Positions 53,396 through 62,651 of a DNA stretch of 64,000 nt are shown here, one piece after another. The stretch covers positions 1 through 64,000 of the forward strand of contig JAVBJV010000006.1 in NCBI GenBank assembly GCA_031546815.1. Reading direction: 5' to 3'. Source of the stretch: JAVBJV01 sp031546815 (GTDB taxonomy: Bacteria > Pseudomonadota > Alphaproteobacteria > Acetobacterales > Acetobacteraceae). Numbering within the stretch: the stretch's first letter is position 1; every line of letters begins with the position of its first letter. The notes under the pieces were generated by a model. The model did no database searches. It saw only the letters and a program-made list of their open reading frames with translations, and was not told the DNA's origin. The translations under genes were made by a program, and so were the position numbers.

Positions 53396-54235
53396 TTACT
53401 TTTCGCCTTCCGTCAGGCCTTTAACAAACCAGCGCTGCATCAGCACCACCACGGCCACGGGCGGCACCAGGGCCAGCACGGTGGTCGCCATCACGCGGTT
53501 CCATTCGGTATGAGATTCGCTGCCGATCATCTTCACGATGCCGATCACCACCGTATCCAGATCCGGGTCCGACGCGACAAGCAGCGGCCACAGATACTGG
53601 TTCCAGCCATACACGAACAGAATAACCGAAAGCGCCGCGATATTCGCACGCGACACCGGGATTAGAATATCCTTCAGGAACCGCAGTGGCCCCGCGCCAT
53701 CGATGCGCGCGGCCTCCACCAGTTCATCCGGAATGGTCAGGAACACCTGCCGGAACAACAGCGTCGCCGTGGCAGACGCGATCAGCGGCAGGGTCAGCCC
53801 GGTCATCGAATTGATCAGGCCAAGCTGTGTCATCACTTCATAGGTCGGCATGATGCGCACTTCAACCGGCAGCATCAGCGTGATGAAGATCATCCAGAAG
53901 CAGATCATCCGGCCGGGGAACTTGAAGAACGCAATCGCAAACGCCGACAGCAGCGAGATGGTGATCTTGCCCACCATGATCAGCGTTGCCATCAGGAACG
54001 AGTTCCACAACATCTTCCAGACCGGCGTCGATCCTTCACGCCCCAGCCCTTCGTTCCAGACCAGCGCATAGTTCGACAGATCCGCCCGCGGGATCAGCGG
54101 TACCTCGCCACGCCCGACCGTCGCGGCATCGTAGGTCGAGCCAGACAGCACGATCCACACCGGCAACACGAACAGGATCACGCCCAGAATCAGCGTCAGA
54201 TGCGTGACCCAGTCGATCTTGTTGGAAGCGCGCAT
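53396..54235 (-). CDS. ugpE: ABC transporter permease (UgpE-like)
   Basis: This 279-residue inner-membrane permease has six helices. The EAA motif reads VEAARIDGAGPLRFLKDILIPVSR, where the ATPase docks. With UgpA it forms the channel for sn-glycerol 3-phosphate or a similar substrate. The ATG at 54235 overlaps the ugpA stop codon. Confidence 0.9.
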   Translation of the reverse strand: MRASNKIDWVTHLTLILGVILFVLPVWIVLSGSTYDAATVGRGEVPLIPRADLSNYALVWNEGLGREGSTPVWKMLWNSFLMATLIMVGKITISLLSAFAIAFFKFPGRMICFWMIFITLMLPVEVRIMPTYEVMTQLGLINSMTGLTLPLIASATATLLFRQVFLTIPDELVEAARIDGAGPLRFLKDILIPVSRANIAALSVILFVYGWNQYLWPLLVASDPDLDTVVIGIVKMIGSESHTEWNRVMATTVLALVPPVAVVVLMQRWFVKGLTEGEK

Positions 54236-55113
54236 CAGTAATGCACCTTGCGTTCGACAAAGCGGAACTGCACCGCCGTCAGCATGATAACGATGACCAT
54301 CAATATCACCGACTGCGCGGTGGACGACCCCAGGTTCAGGTTCTCGATCCCGTCCACGTAAACCTTGTAGATCAGGGTTTCCGTGGCTTTCCCCGGGCCG
54401 CCACGCGTCAGCGCATGGATGGTCCCGAAGGTGTCGAAACACGCATAGACCAGGTTGACGATCATCAGGAAGAACGTGGTCGGCGACAGCAGCGGGAACA
54501 CGATGGTCCAGAACCGGCGCACGGCCGTCGCACCGTCGATCTGCGCTGCTTCCAGCACGGCGCGCGGGATCGACTGCAGGCCCGCCAGGAAGAAGATGAA
54601 GTTATACGCAACCTGTTTCCACGCGCTGGCGGCGATCACCACCGTCATCGCCTGTGCGTCGTTCAGCTTGTAATCCCACGGCACGCCGATGCCGTTCAGC
54701 CAGCGCCCGAACAGGCCGATCTGCGGATGGAACAGAAACACCCACAACACCGCAGCCACAGCGGGCGCGATGGCATAGGGCCAGATCAGCAGGGTGCGAT
54801 AAATGCCGCGTCCACGAATTTCGCGATCCGCCATCACCGCCAGAAACAGCGCCAGCGACATGGCCAGAACGGTCACGCCAATGGCGAACACCGCCGTGTT
54901 GGCGATCGAGGCCCGATACAGCGGATCGGAGAACAGATCGGTGAAATTTTCGAACCAGACAAATTCGCTGCGGATACCGAACGCATCCTGGCGGAACAGG
55001 CTGGCTTTCACGGCCTGCGCGGCAGGCCAGAGGAAAAAGATAGCGGTCACCGCCAGCTGCGGAGCCAGCAGCAGATACGGCAGAAACCGGTTGGAAAAGA
55101 TCGTGCGGCGCAT
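54235..55113 (-). CDS. ugpA: ABC transporter permease (UgpA-like)
   Basis: This 292-residue permease has six helices and an EAA loop (VLEAAQIDGATAVRRFWTIVFPLLSP). It begins SNRFLPYLLLAPQLAVTAIFFLWPA, the standard UgpA N-terminus. It is partner to UgpE. A stable hairpin lies between ugpB and this gene, consistent with lower permease than binding-protein expression. Confidence 0.92.
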   Translation of the reverse strand: MRRTIFSNRFLPYLLLAPQLAVTAIFFLWPAAQAVKASLFRQDAFGIRSEFVWFENFTDLFSDPLYRASIANTAVFAIGVTVLAMSLALFLAVMADREIRGRGIYRTLLIWPYAIAPAVAAVLWVFLFHPQIGLFGRWLNGIGVPWDYKLNDAQAMTVVIAASAWKQVAYNFIFFLAGLQSIPRAVLEAAQIDGATAVRRFWTIVFPLLSPTTFFLMIVNLVYACFDTFGTIHALTRGGPGKATETLIYKVYVDGIENLNLGSSTAQSVILMVIVIMLTAVQFRFVERKVHY

Positions 55114-55137
55114 GATGGGAACGTTCGTAACGTCAAC

Positions 55138-55161
55138 GCCCGGCCCCGTGAAGGGCCGGGC
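55138..55161 (-). promoter_or_regulatory. Intercistronic hairpin between ugpB and ugpA
   Basis: GCCCGGCCC pairs with GGGCCGGGC over a 6-base loop in the 105-bp gap. Such hairpins often protect the upstream mRNA and reduce readthrough in binding-protein operons. A second small stem-loop followed by eight T residues lies beside it on the plus strand, where it would stop antisense transcription. Confidence 0.5.
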
Positions 55162-55218
55162 GCTGCAAAAGCGCGTTTTTTTTCGGATTATCCCAAACGA
55201 AAGTTCGTTTCGGACGTT

Positions 55219-56559
55219 TTAGCCGCGGTTGCTGCGTTCGAATTCGCGCAGAACGCGGTTCCCACGCTGCACTGCAGTATCGAGCGCGACCTGCGGTGTC
55301 TGGTTGCCCTGCAACGCCTTTTCCATTTCTTCCTGGATGATGTTGCGGATTTCCACGAACCGGCCAAGGCGGAAACCACGGCTGTTCGCCGTCATCTGGC
55401 CACGGGTCAGCTGGCGGATCGGCAGGTCGGCGCCGGGGTTCTTTTCGTAATAGCCCTGGCGGCGGCTTTCTTCGTAGCCACCGGTGGTCAGCGGCAGGTA
55501 GCCGGTGCGCTGATGCCATGTCGCATCGTTTTCCGGCTGGCTGATGAAGCGGAAGAATTCAACCACGGCCTTGTATTCTTCGGGCTTGCGGTTGGGCGCC
55601 GTCATCGTCCACAGGCTGGCCCCGCCGATCACCGAATTGATCGGCGACTGCGTGACATCGGTGTCGTACGGCAGCACCGCACAGCCCCACTTGAAGCGAG
55701 CTTCACGCGACACGCGCGCCCGATACCCGGACGACGTCATCAGGATTGCGGCTTCACCCGGCACGAACAGCGCTTCGCCCGCATTGTCGCGGCCGCCGTA
55801 ACGATACGTGCCTTCCTTGCTCATATCGACAATGCGCTGCAGGTGCCGCACATGCGCCGGGCTGTTGATCTTCAGTTCGGTGTCCAGACCTTCGAACCCG
55901 TTCGACTTGGTGGCGAAAGGCAGGTTGTGGATGGCGCTGAACTGTTCGAAATGCACCCAGGTCGGCCAGGCATTGCTGAACGGAATCGGCGCGGCGTTCT
56001 TTTCCTTCAGCGTACGGGCGGCGACCACCAGTTCCTGCCAGGTGGTCGGGAATTTTTCGGGGTCCAGGCCTGCCTTCTCGAACGCGTCCTTGTTGTACCA
56101 CACCACGGTGGTGGACGAATTGAACGGCATCGAGGCCAGCTTGCCATCGGCCAGGCTGTAATAGCCACGCACTCCGGCCAGATACTGGTCGGTGTCCAGC
56201 GGCACGCCGGCATCCTGGAACAGCTGCCAGACCTGCTTCACGGCGGGGCCAGCGGCCAGCATCGAACCTGTGCCAACTTCATACATCTGCACGATGTGCG
56301 GCGCCTGCCCGGCGCGCCATGCGGCAATCGCGGCCGCCAGCGTTTCCGGGTAGCTGCCCTTGAACACAGGGTTCACGCGATACTGGGTCTGGCTTTCGTT
56401 GAATTTCTGACAGACACGCTCGACTTCTCCGCCCAGCGGATTGGCAAGGCCATGCCAGAACGTGACTTCAGTAACGCCTGCCTGTGCACGCGCTGGCACA
56501 GTCATGAGCGGGGCAGCACCCAGTGTTGCGGCACCTGCCAGCAATGAACGACGATGCAT
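55219..56559 (-). CDS. ugpB: ABC transporter substrate-binding protein (UgpB-like)
   Basis: This 446-residue periplasmic binding protein has a signal peptide (HRRSLLAGAATLGAAP, about 1-26) and a family-1 extracellular solute-binding fold: VTFWHGLANPLGGEVERVCQKFN, YKVNPVFKGSY-like segments, and ADGKLASMPFNSSTTVVWYNKDAFEKAGLDP. These fit sn-glycerol 3-phosphate or glycerophosphodiester binding. I chose the ATG at 56559 because it is 10 bases after AGGGAG and gives the signal peptide; upstream ATGs do not. It heads the ugp operon. Confidence 0.92.
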   Translation of the reverse strand: MHRRSLLAGAATLGAAPLMTVPARAQAGVTEVTFWHGLANPLGGEVERVCQKFNESQTQYRVNPVFKGSYPETLAAAIAAWRAGQAPHIVQMYEVGTGSMLAAGPAVKQVWQLFQDAGVPLDTDQYLAGVRGYYSLADGKLASMPFNSSTTVVWYNKDAFEKAGLDPEKFPTTWQELVVAARTLKEKNAAPIPFSNAWPTWVHFEQFSAIHNLPFATKSNGFEGLDTELKINSPAHVRHLQRIVDMSKEGTYRYGGRDNAGEALFVPGEAAILMTSSGYRARVSREARFKWGCAVLPYDTDVTQSPINSVIGGASLWTMTAPNRKPEEYKAVVEFFRFISQPENDATWHQRTGYLPLTTGGYEESRRQGYYEKNPGADLPIRQLTRGQMTANSRGFRLGRFVEIRNIIQEEMEKALQGNQTPQVALDTAVQRGNRVLREFERSNRG

Positions 56560-56744
56560 GGCAATCATTCTCCCTGTGATTGGTCGGCGGAAAGCCCGAG
56601 CCGGTTTCATGGCGCGGATTTATGGCATAATCATGCCGAAAGCCTATCCGCAAGAGACGAAACCGCAAACGGTTATTTGTCTTGCCGGAAACGGCAGGCT
56701 AGAACGCGGCGGTTGACCTCAAACCCGGACGGGATTGCCCACCC

Positions 56745-57260
56745 ATGGACCTGAAGAATCATATCCGCAGCGTTCCGGATTTTCCGAAGCCCGGCATCCT
56801 GTTTTACGACATCAGCACCCTGCTGAGCCACCCCGATGCCTGGCAGGTCGCCATGGGGCGGATGACCCGCGCCATCAGCGCGCATCAGCCGGACCTGATC
56901 GCGGGTGTTGAAAGTCGCGGCTTTCTGGTCGCCGCGCCACTGGCACTGAAGCTGGGTTGCGGGTTCATCATGCTGCGTAAGCGCGGCAAGCTGCCGGGTG
57001 CCACGATCGGGCTGGACTACGACCTGGAATACGGCACCGACCGGATCGAGATCCAGGAAGAAGCCGTAAAACCTGGCCAGCGCGTGGTGGTGGTGGACGA
57101 TCTGCTGGCCACCGGCGGCACCATGGCGGCGGGCATTCGCCTGCTGCAGAAGGTCGGCGCCGATGTAGTGGCCGCCGGCGTGATGATCGAGCTGGCATTC
57201 CTGAACGGCCGCAAGAAGATCGACGTGCCGCTGGAAGCGCTGATCAGCTACAACCAGTAA
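56745..57260 (+). CDS. apt: Adenine phosphoribosyltransferase
   Basis: This 171-residue purine salvage enzyme makes AMP from adenine and PRPP. Its marks are IRSVPDFPKPGILFYDIS at the N-terminus, GVESRGFLVAAPLA near residue 47, LRKRGKLPG, and the PRPP-binding VVVVDDLLATGGTM near 110. The ATG at 56745 gives the usual length. A small hypothetical gene follows 9 bp downstream. Confidence 0.95.
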   Translation: MDLKNHIRSVPDFPKPGILFYDISTLLSHPDAWQVAMGRMTRAISAHQPDLIAGVESRGFLVAAPLALKLGCGFIMLRKRGKLPGATIGLDYDLEYGTDRIEIQEEAVKPGQRVVVVDDLLATGGTMAAGIRLLQKVGADVVAAGVMIELAFLNGRKKIDVPLEALISYNQ

Positions 57261-57269
57261 GGTTTTCCC

Positions 57270-57650
57270 ATGAGGGAAGTCACCGTTGCTGAGGAATGCC
57301 CCACGCTGGGGCACTGCTTCCATCTGAGCGATGACCGTGTGCTGGTCGTCAGCTTTTCCGGTTGCTACCGGGATGGTTGCGACCATACCGATGCGGCATA
57401 TCTGCGCTGCATGATCAACCTTGGCGGCGATTTGTGGCTGCACAAAGCTCTGGTGATCGATCTGTCCGAGCTGGATTACACCGGCGGCAATATGATTGAA
57501 TCGGCGCTTTCCCCCTTTGGTATCTATGCGATCGTGCGCCCGAAATACGGCGCCCATCTGGACAGTCTGCTGGAGGGGGATGACTACCCGCTGTTCGACG
57601 ATCTGGACGCCGCACTTGCGTATGTCCGGGCGGAAGTGCAGCGCCAGTAG
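57270..57650 (+). CDS. Small protein of unknown function (possible STAS-like fold)
   Basis: This 126-residue cytoplasmic protein is not recognised with confidence. The central KALVIDLSELDYTGGNMI resembles the pattern of STAS domains (beta-strand, then a loop and helix), as in anti-sigma-factor antagonists, but the phosphorylatable serine is not obvious. It has several cysteines (residues about 10, 16, 32, 37 and 48). It lies 9 bp after apt and may be in its operon. Confidence 0.55.
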   Translation: MREVTVAEECPTLGHCFHLSDDRVLVVSFSGCYRDGCDHTDAAYLRCMINLGGDLWLHKALVIDLSELDYTGGNMIESALSPFGIYAIVRPKYGAHLDSLLEGDDYPLFDDLDAALAYVRAEVQRQ

Positions 57651-57755
57651 GCTGAGATACCCTTCGTCCCGGCGTTGACTGTATTCCATGCCGTCTGGCA
57701 GCGTGGCGTCATTGCTACCCCCGCCTGTCGAAGGACGCCTCCAATCATAGACCGC

Positions 57756-58367
57756 ATGACCAGAAGCACACGAAACCGCATCATCCTGTTGGCGTTGACA
57801 GGGATCGGAACAGCAATCGCCGCTCTCCTGCTGCAGATGGCGCTGGATGCGATTCTACAAACATCCGATCGCGCACAGGCTCTTCTGTTGTGGCTTCTGG
57901 TAATTCCCGGACTGCTCTTCGGGGCAACGTTTGCCATCATCCTGCGCCTGATGCGCCGGCTGACAACGGGACGCGCAATTCTGTGGGGCATCGTTACTCT
58001 GGGTGGATATGTCGTCGCAGCTTCCATCGTTCTGTTTACGACAGTCGGAAACTCTCCCCCTCACCAGATCCTGACGGTATTGGCTGGAATATTCGGGCTG
58101 GATATCGTGCGCACGCTGTATGCGGGTCTGGTCGGCGCGGTCGCCGGCCTGATCGGCAGTACTGCACTGGTGCTTGTCTCGCGCCCATGCCTGAAACCGG
58201 ACAGCCTATGGTTATTGCTGGCAACAGGCACGCTGCTGGGTGCGCTGTTCGGCATACCGCTCCTGCTGATCAACGAAGATTACCTCCCCCTGTTACTGAC
58301 CATCCTTCAGGCCATCTGGCAGGGTGGAGTTGCCGCTGTGCTTGGCTGGCGACTGCGCGGCGCCTAA
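57756..58367 (+). CDS. Integral membrane protein of unknown function, paralogue A
   Basis: This 203-residue protein has about six hydrophobic helices and no recognised family. It shares the pattern PGLLFGATFAIILRLMRRLTTGRA with the convergent neighbour (PGVIFGAVFAVILCALRRLSLGKA), and a similar AVLGW ending. The ATG at 57756 starts the first helix. It overlaps its convergent partner by 4 bp at the stop codons. Confidence 0.65.
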   Translation: MTRSTRNRIILLALTGIGTAIAALLLQMALDAILQTSDRAQALLLWLLVIPGLLFGATFAIILRLMRRLTTGRAILWGIVTLGGYVVAASIVLFTTVGNSPPHQILTVLAGIFGLDIVRTLYAGLVGAVAGLIGSTALVLVSRPCLKPDSLWLLLATGTLLGALFGIPLLLINEDYLPLLLTILQAIWQGGVAAVLGWRLRGA

Positions 58368-58987
58368 AAATCAGGCTGCCGGAAGCTCTTCGTCTTCATC
58401 GGGCCTGGCAATGTCCAGCCCAGTACCGCCGCGAACAGCGCCTGACACGTGAGATGGAAATACAGCAGATTGTCGTGGTCGTCCGGCCGCGCCATGAACA
58501 GGCCCAGCGTCGCCCCGCCCGCACATGCTGCACACAGCAACCATCCTGCATTCGGCAACGAGACCAGTCGCTTGTGCTGGCGGACAAGAATGCCGATACC
58601 AAACCATGCGGCAAAAGCGCCCCCCAAGCTCAATGCGATACGGGTAAACAATTTGGCATCAACCACCATACTGGTATCCAGCGCATAGTTGATGGTGGAC
58701 AGCATCAGCGGCCACGACAGCGATAACGGATAGATGTTCTGCGCCACGGTCCACGTGAAAATGAACAGCGCCATCAAATGTGCAAACACCGCCCACAGCA
58801 CCCAGAAACAGGCCTTGCCCAACGACAATCGGCGCAGCGCACACAGTATGACGGCGAAGACCGCACCGAAGATTACGCCGGGTGCCAACATCGTCATCCA
58901 CGGCGACTGCCCTGCCAGCAGCGTCACCGCCCATGCGCAACCCGCACCGATCGCCGCGAATACCAGCCCACGCAGAAACACGGACAT
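58364..58987 (-). CDS. Integral membrane protein of unknown function, paralogue B
   Basis: This roughly 207-residue membrane protein is homologous to the convergent gene at 57756 (shared FGAVFAVILCALRR-type motif after the second helix and LGW ending), so the two arose from a duplication with inversion or a rearrangement. An upstream in-frame GTG at 59002 is an alternative start. The family and function are unknown. Confidence 0.65.
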   Translation of the reverse strand: MSVFLRGLVFAAIGAGCAWAVTLLAGQSPWMTMLAPGVIFGAVFAVILCALRRLSLGKACFWVLWAVFAHLMALFIFTWTVAQNIYPLSLSWPLMLSTINYALDTSMVVDAKLFTRIALSLGGAFAAWFGIGILVRQHKRLVSLPNAGWLLCAACAGGATLGLFMARPDDHDNLLYFHLTCQALFAAVLGWTLPGPMKTKSFRQPDF

Positions 58988-59047
58988 CAATAAGCCAATC
59001 ACAATGAATGGCTTATTCTGCCTCCGCGCAAAACCGGCAGCAAGTGA

Positions 59048-61369
59048 CTACAGCGTTTCGCTTTCCTTCTCGCTCTCGCCTGCATCGGGTTTGGGCAGCG
59101 CTTGCGGCGCGGTTGCCGTGATCTCGAAATCCAGCGCGCCGTCTTTCAGCGTCACCTTCACCGATCCGCCCTTGGCCAGACGGCCGAACAGCAGTTCCTC
59201 GGCCAGCGGCTTCTTTACGTGCTCCTGAATGACCCGCGCCAGAGGCCGCGCGCCATACAGGCGATCGTACCCTTTCTCGACCAACCATTCCTTGGCGGCC
59301 GAGGACAGTTCGATCGTCACGTTGCGGTCGGCAAGCTGCGCTTCCATCTGCATCACGAATTTCTCGACGACGCGCGCCACCACTTCCGGCGTCAGACCCG
59401 CGAACGGGATGATCGCGTCCAGACGGTTGCGGAATTCGGGCGTGAACATGCGCTTCACCGCATCCTCGTCCTCGCCCACGCGCACTTCGCGTTCGAACCC
59501 GATGGCGGGTTTCGCCATGTCGGCCGCACCGGCATTGGTGGTCATGATCAGGATCACGTTGCGGAAATCGACCGTCTTGCCGTTGTGGTCGGTCAGCTTG
59601 CCATGGTCCATCACCTGCAACAGGATGTTGAACAGATCCGGATGCGCTTTCTCGATCTCGTCCAGCAGCAGCACGGCGTGCGGATGCTGGTCGATCGCGT
59701 CGGTCAGCAAGCCGCCCTGGTCGAACCCGACATAGCCTGGCGGCGCACCGATCAACCGCGAGACACTGTGCCGTTCCATGTATTCCGACATGTCGAAGCG
59801 GATCAGCTCGATCCCCAGCACGCGCGACAACTGGCGCGCCACTTCGGTCTTGCCGACGCCGGTCGGGCCGGTGAACAGGTAATTGCCGATCGGTTTTTCC
59901 TGATCGCGCAGCCCGGCGCGCGCCAGCTTGATCGCCGTTGCCAGCGCGGCGACGGCGTTGTCCTGCCCGAACACCATGGCGCGCACATCGCGTTCCAGAG
60001 TGCGCAGAACTTCCTTGTCGTCGCTCGACACCGTCTTGGCGGGAATGCGCGCGATCTTGGCGATGATGTCTTCCACATCACGCAGCGTCACCGTCTTGCG
60101 GCGCTTGCTTTCGGGCAGCAACATGCGCGAGGCACCCACTTCGTCGATCACGTCGATCGCCTTGTCGGGCAGCTTGCGGTCGTGGATATACTTGGCCGAC
60201 AGCTCCACCGCACCGCGGATCGCGTCGGGCAGATAGCGGACCTTGTGGTGCTTTTCGTAGTTGGTCTTCAGCCCCATCAGGATCTTCACCGTATCTTCCA
60301 CGGTGGGTTCGTTCACGTCGATCTTCTGGAAGCGCCGCACCAGCGCGCGGTCCTTTTCGAAGTGACTGCGATATTCCTTGTAGGTGGTGCTGCCCATGCA
60401 GCGCAGCGTGCCCTGTGCCAATGCGGGCTTCAGCAGGTTCGACGCATCCATCGCCCCGCCGCTGGTTGCGCCCGCGCCGATCACCGTGTGGATCTCGTCG
60501 ATGAACAGGATCGCGCCGGGCTGGTTTTCAAGCTCGGTCACCACGGCCTTCAGCCGTTCCTCGAAGTCACCGCGATAGCGTGTGCCGGCCAGCAACGCCC
60601 CCATATCGAGCGAGAAGATCGTGTTGTTCAGCAGCACTTCCGGCACATCGTTCTCGACGATGCGCTTGGCCAGACCTTCCGCAATGGCGGTCTTGCCGAC
60701 GCCCGGATCGCCCACGAACAGCGGATTGTTCTTGGTGCGGCGGCAGAGGATCTGGATCGTACGCTCGATTTCCTGATCGCGCCCGATTAGCGGATCGATG
60801 CGGCCCTGCTGCGCCTTTTTGTTCAGGTTGACGCAGTAATTGTCCAACGCCCCCTGCCCGCGCTTGGCGGATGGGCGTTCTTCACGTGTCTCGCCATCGG
60901 TGTTGGTGCCGACCGGACGCGGGGCCGACAGGCCAGGTGCCTTGGCAATACCGTGGCTGATGAAGTTGACGGCATCCAGCCGCGTCATGTCCTGCGTCTG
61001 CAGGAAGTATACGGCATGGCTTTCACGTTCGCTGAACAGCGCCACCAGCACATTCGCGCCGGTTACCTCCTCGCGCCCCGAAGACTGAACATGAATGGCC
61101 GCACGCTGCACCACGCGCTGGAACCCAGCCGTGGGCTTGGGTTCTGCCGTGCGATCGGTGATCAGCCCGGCCATGTCGCGGTCGAGAAATTCCGTCACAT
61201 CGCCACGCAGACGGTCTACGTCGACGCCGCATGCACGAAACACCGTCATCGCGTCGGCGTCTTCCGTCAGCGCCAGCAGCAGATGCTCGAGCGTTGCATA
61301 TTCGTGTCGCCGCTCGCCCGCCAAAGACAGCGCGCGATGCAGGGTCTGTTCGAGGTTACGTGACAGCAT
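59048..61369 (-). CDS. clpA: ATP-dependent Clp protease ATP-binding subunit ClpA
   Basis: This 773-residue AAA+ unfoldase feeds substrates to ClpP. It has an N-terminal ClpN double repeat (about 1-145), first AAA module with GDPGVGKTA and DEIHTVIGAG, and second AAA module with GPTGVGKTE, DEIEKAHPD and a C-terminal D2 small domain. The acidic C-terminal tail follows. Its N-domain binds ClpS, which is encoded 210 bp upstream on the same strand; the pair carries out N-degron degradation. Confidence 0.96.
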   Translation of the reverse strand: MLSRNLEQTLHRALSLAGERRHEYATLEHLLLALTEDADAMTVFRACGVDVDRLRGDVTEFLDRDMAGLITDRTAEPKPTAGFQRVVQRAAIHVQSSGREEVTGANVLVALFSERESHAVYFLQTQDMTRLDAVNFISHGIAKAPGLSAPRPVGTNTDGETREERPSAKRGQGALDNYCVNLNKKAQQGRIDPLIGRDQEIERTIQILCRRTKNNPLFVGDPGVGKTAIAEGLAKRIVENDVPEVLLNNTIFSLDMGALLAGTRYRGDFEERLKAVVTELENQPGAILFIDEIHTVIGAGATSGGAMDASNLLKPALAQGTLRCMGSTTYKEYRSHFEKDRALVRRFQKIDVNEPTVEDTVKILMGLKTNYEKHHKVRYLPDAIRGAVELSAKYIHDRKLPDKAIDVIDEVGASRMLLPESKRRKTVTLRDVEDIIAKIARIPAKTVSSDDKEVLRTLERDVRAMVFGQDNAVAALATAIKLARAGLRDQEKPIGNYLFTGPTGVGKTEVARQLSRVLGIELIRFDMSEYMERHSVSRLIGAPPGYVGFDQGGLLTDAIDQHPHAVLLLDEIEKAHPDLFNILLQVMDHGKLTDHNGKTVDFRNVILIMTTNAGAADMAKPAIGFEREVRVGEDEDAVKRMFTPEFRNRLDAIIPFAGLTPEVVARVVEKFVMQMEAQLADRNVTIELSSAAKEWLVEKGYDRLYGARPLARVIQEHVKKPLAEELLFGRLAKGGSVKVTLKDGALDFEITATAPQALPKPDAGESEKESETL

Positions 61370-61579
61370 GGGGTGCTGAAACTCCTGTGCCTGTGCAGTC
61401 CAGAACCGGTTGTTGCTCGTTATCGGTACAATTCTGGCAGCATGCGTGTTCTGCGTCAGTATTTTTGTCTGCGCGCGCGGATTTCAACCCACACACTGGC
61501 CGGCACGCCCTTTTATTCACTACGCTGGTCTGTCCAGCGCCACACTATGCCAACTGAAAATTGATTCGCGGTAAAGGGA

Positions 61580-61927
61580 TTATTCTTTTTCGATCGTGCA
61601 TTGCAGCGGGTGCTGGTTCTGATGTGCCAGATCCATCACCTGCGTCACCTTGGTCTCGGCCACTTCATATGTGTAAACGCCGCACACAGCGACGCCGCGT
61701 CGATGCACATGCAACATGATGCGCGTCGCCTCTTCGCGGTTCTTCTGGAAAAACCGTTCCAGAACATGGACGACAAACTCCATCGGCGTGTAGTCGTCGT
61801 TCAGCATCAGCACTTTGTACATGGCGGGTTTCTTGGTCCGCGGACGCGTTTTGACAGCCACTTTCGTGCCTGTGTCGCCCACGTCGCCATCGTCGCCGAT
61901 ACTGCTTCCTGTTTGTCCTGTAATCAT
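61580..61927 (-). CDS. clpS: ATP-dependent Clp protease adaptor ClpS
   Basis: This 115-residue adaptor recognises N-terminal Leu, Phe, Tyr or Trp and delivers substrates to ClpA. It has a flexible acidic N-terminus of about 30 residues, then the core LNDDYTPMEFVVHVL (Asn about 43 and Asp about 44-45 contact the alpha-amino group) and VHRRGVAVCGVYTYEVAETK near the C-terminus. The ATG at 61927 gives the usual length. clpA follows on the same strand. Confidence 0.95.
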   Translation of the reverse strand: MITGQTGSSIGDDGDVGDTGTKVAVKTRPRTKKPAMYKVLMLNDDYTPMEFVVHVLERFFQKNREEATRIMLHVHRRGVAVCGVYTYEVAETKVTQVMDLAHQNQHPLQCTIEKE

Positions 61928-62000
61928 CCTGCCGACCTGATCTTCCGCGCCAGCATATCGGAACCTACCGGCATTGGGGAAGTCTCTGGAACTTCGCAAG

Positions 62001-62034
62001 AAAAAAAGCCCCGCGCATTGCTGCGCAGGGCTTA
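62001..62034 (-). terminator. Terminator after the phasin gene
   Basis: On the minus strand AAGCCCTGCGCA pairs with TGCGCGGGGCTT-like sequence through a GCAAT-type loop, and is followed by a T7 run. It lies about 50 bp beyond the phasin stop and ahead of clpS. Confidence 0.85.
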
Positions 62035-62086
62035 AAACAACGTCGCCTCAAGGGGGGGGAGAAAGACGACGTTGCTATTCTTTGGC

Positions 62087-62572
62087 TCAGGCGCGGAAAG
62101 TGTTGGCCTTTTCCACCGCCATCTGAACGCGCGCGGTGATCGGGGCCGCAGCTTCTTCCGCCAGGCGGTAGAAATCGGTCGAGATCTTCTGCGTGCCGGC
62201 AACGGTCTTATCCAGGGCGGCCTTGGCAAAATTCGCCTGCAGGTCGCCAGCTTCCTTGACCGACTTCACCGAGGCCAGCGCCTTGACGTTCGCCATACCT
62301 TCTTCGGCCGAGGCCTGAACCGTGGACAGCATCTGGCGCGACAGTTCCTGCAGGCCCGTGGCCCAGATCTGCGCTGCCTTGACGACCGCTTCCAGGTTAC
62401 CCTGGCTGAATGTCACCAGTTCTTCCGCGCTCTTCATGCCCTTGTTGAGGTTTTCCTGCGCGCTGGCCTGAGCCTGGGCGAAGCCCTTCTGTGCGTTGGC
62501 GAAACCTTCTTCCGCGATCGTCTTGATCTGGGCGGTAGCGGCGTCGGCGATCTTGCTGGTTTTTACGGTCAT
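62087..62572 (-). CDS. Phasin-family protein
   Basis: This 161-residue, highly helical protein is rich in Ala, Gln, Lys and Glu and resembles phasins, which coat polyhydroxyalkanoate granules or act as general helical chaperones. The repeated pattern FANAQKGFAQAQASAQENLNKGMK near residue 25-48 and the central ELSRQMLSTVQASAEEGM are typical. PHA synthase genes are not in this window. A strong promoter and a terminator bracket it as a single-gene unit. Confidence 0.88.
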   Translation of the reverse strand: MTVKTSKIADAATAQIKTIAEEGFANAQKGFAQAQASAQENLNKGMKSAEELVTFSQGNLEAVVKAAQIWATGLQELSRQMLSTVQASAEEGMANVKALASVKSVKEAGDLQANFAKAALDKTVAGTQKISTDFYRLAEEAAAPITARVQMAVEKANTFRA

Positions 62573-62651
62573 GGTCGTGATGTCCTGTCTGGGCCTGTTA
62601 TGAAGCGGTCTGAGGTGTCGCTATTCGTTTGCTGCGGTGCAGCACAAACCC

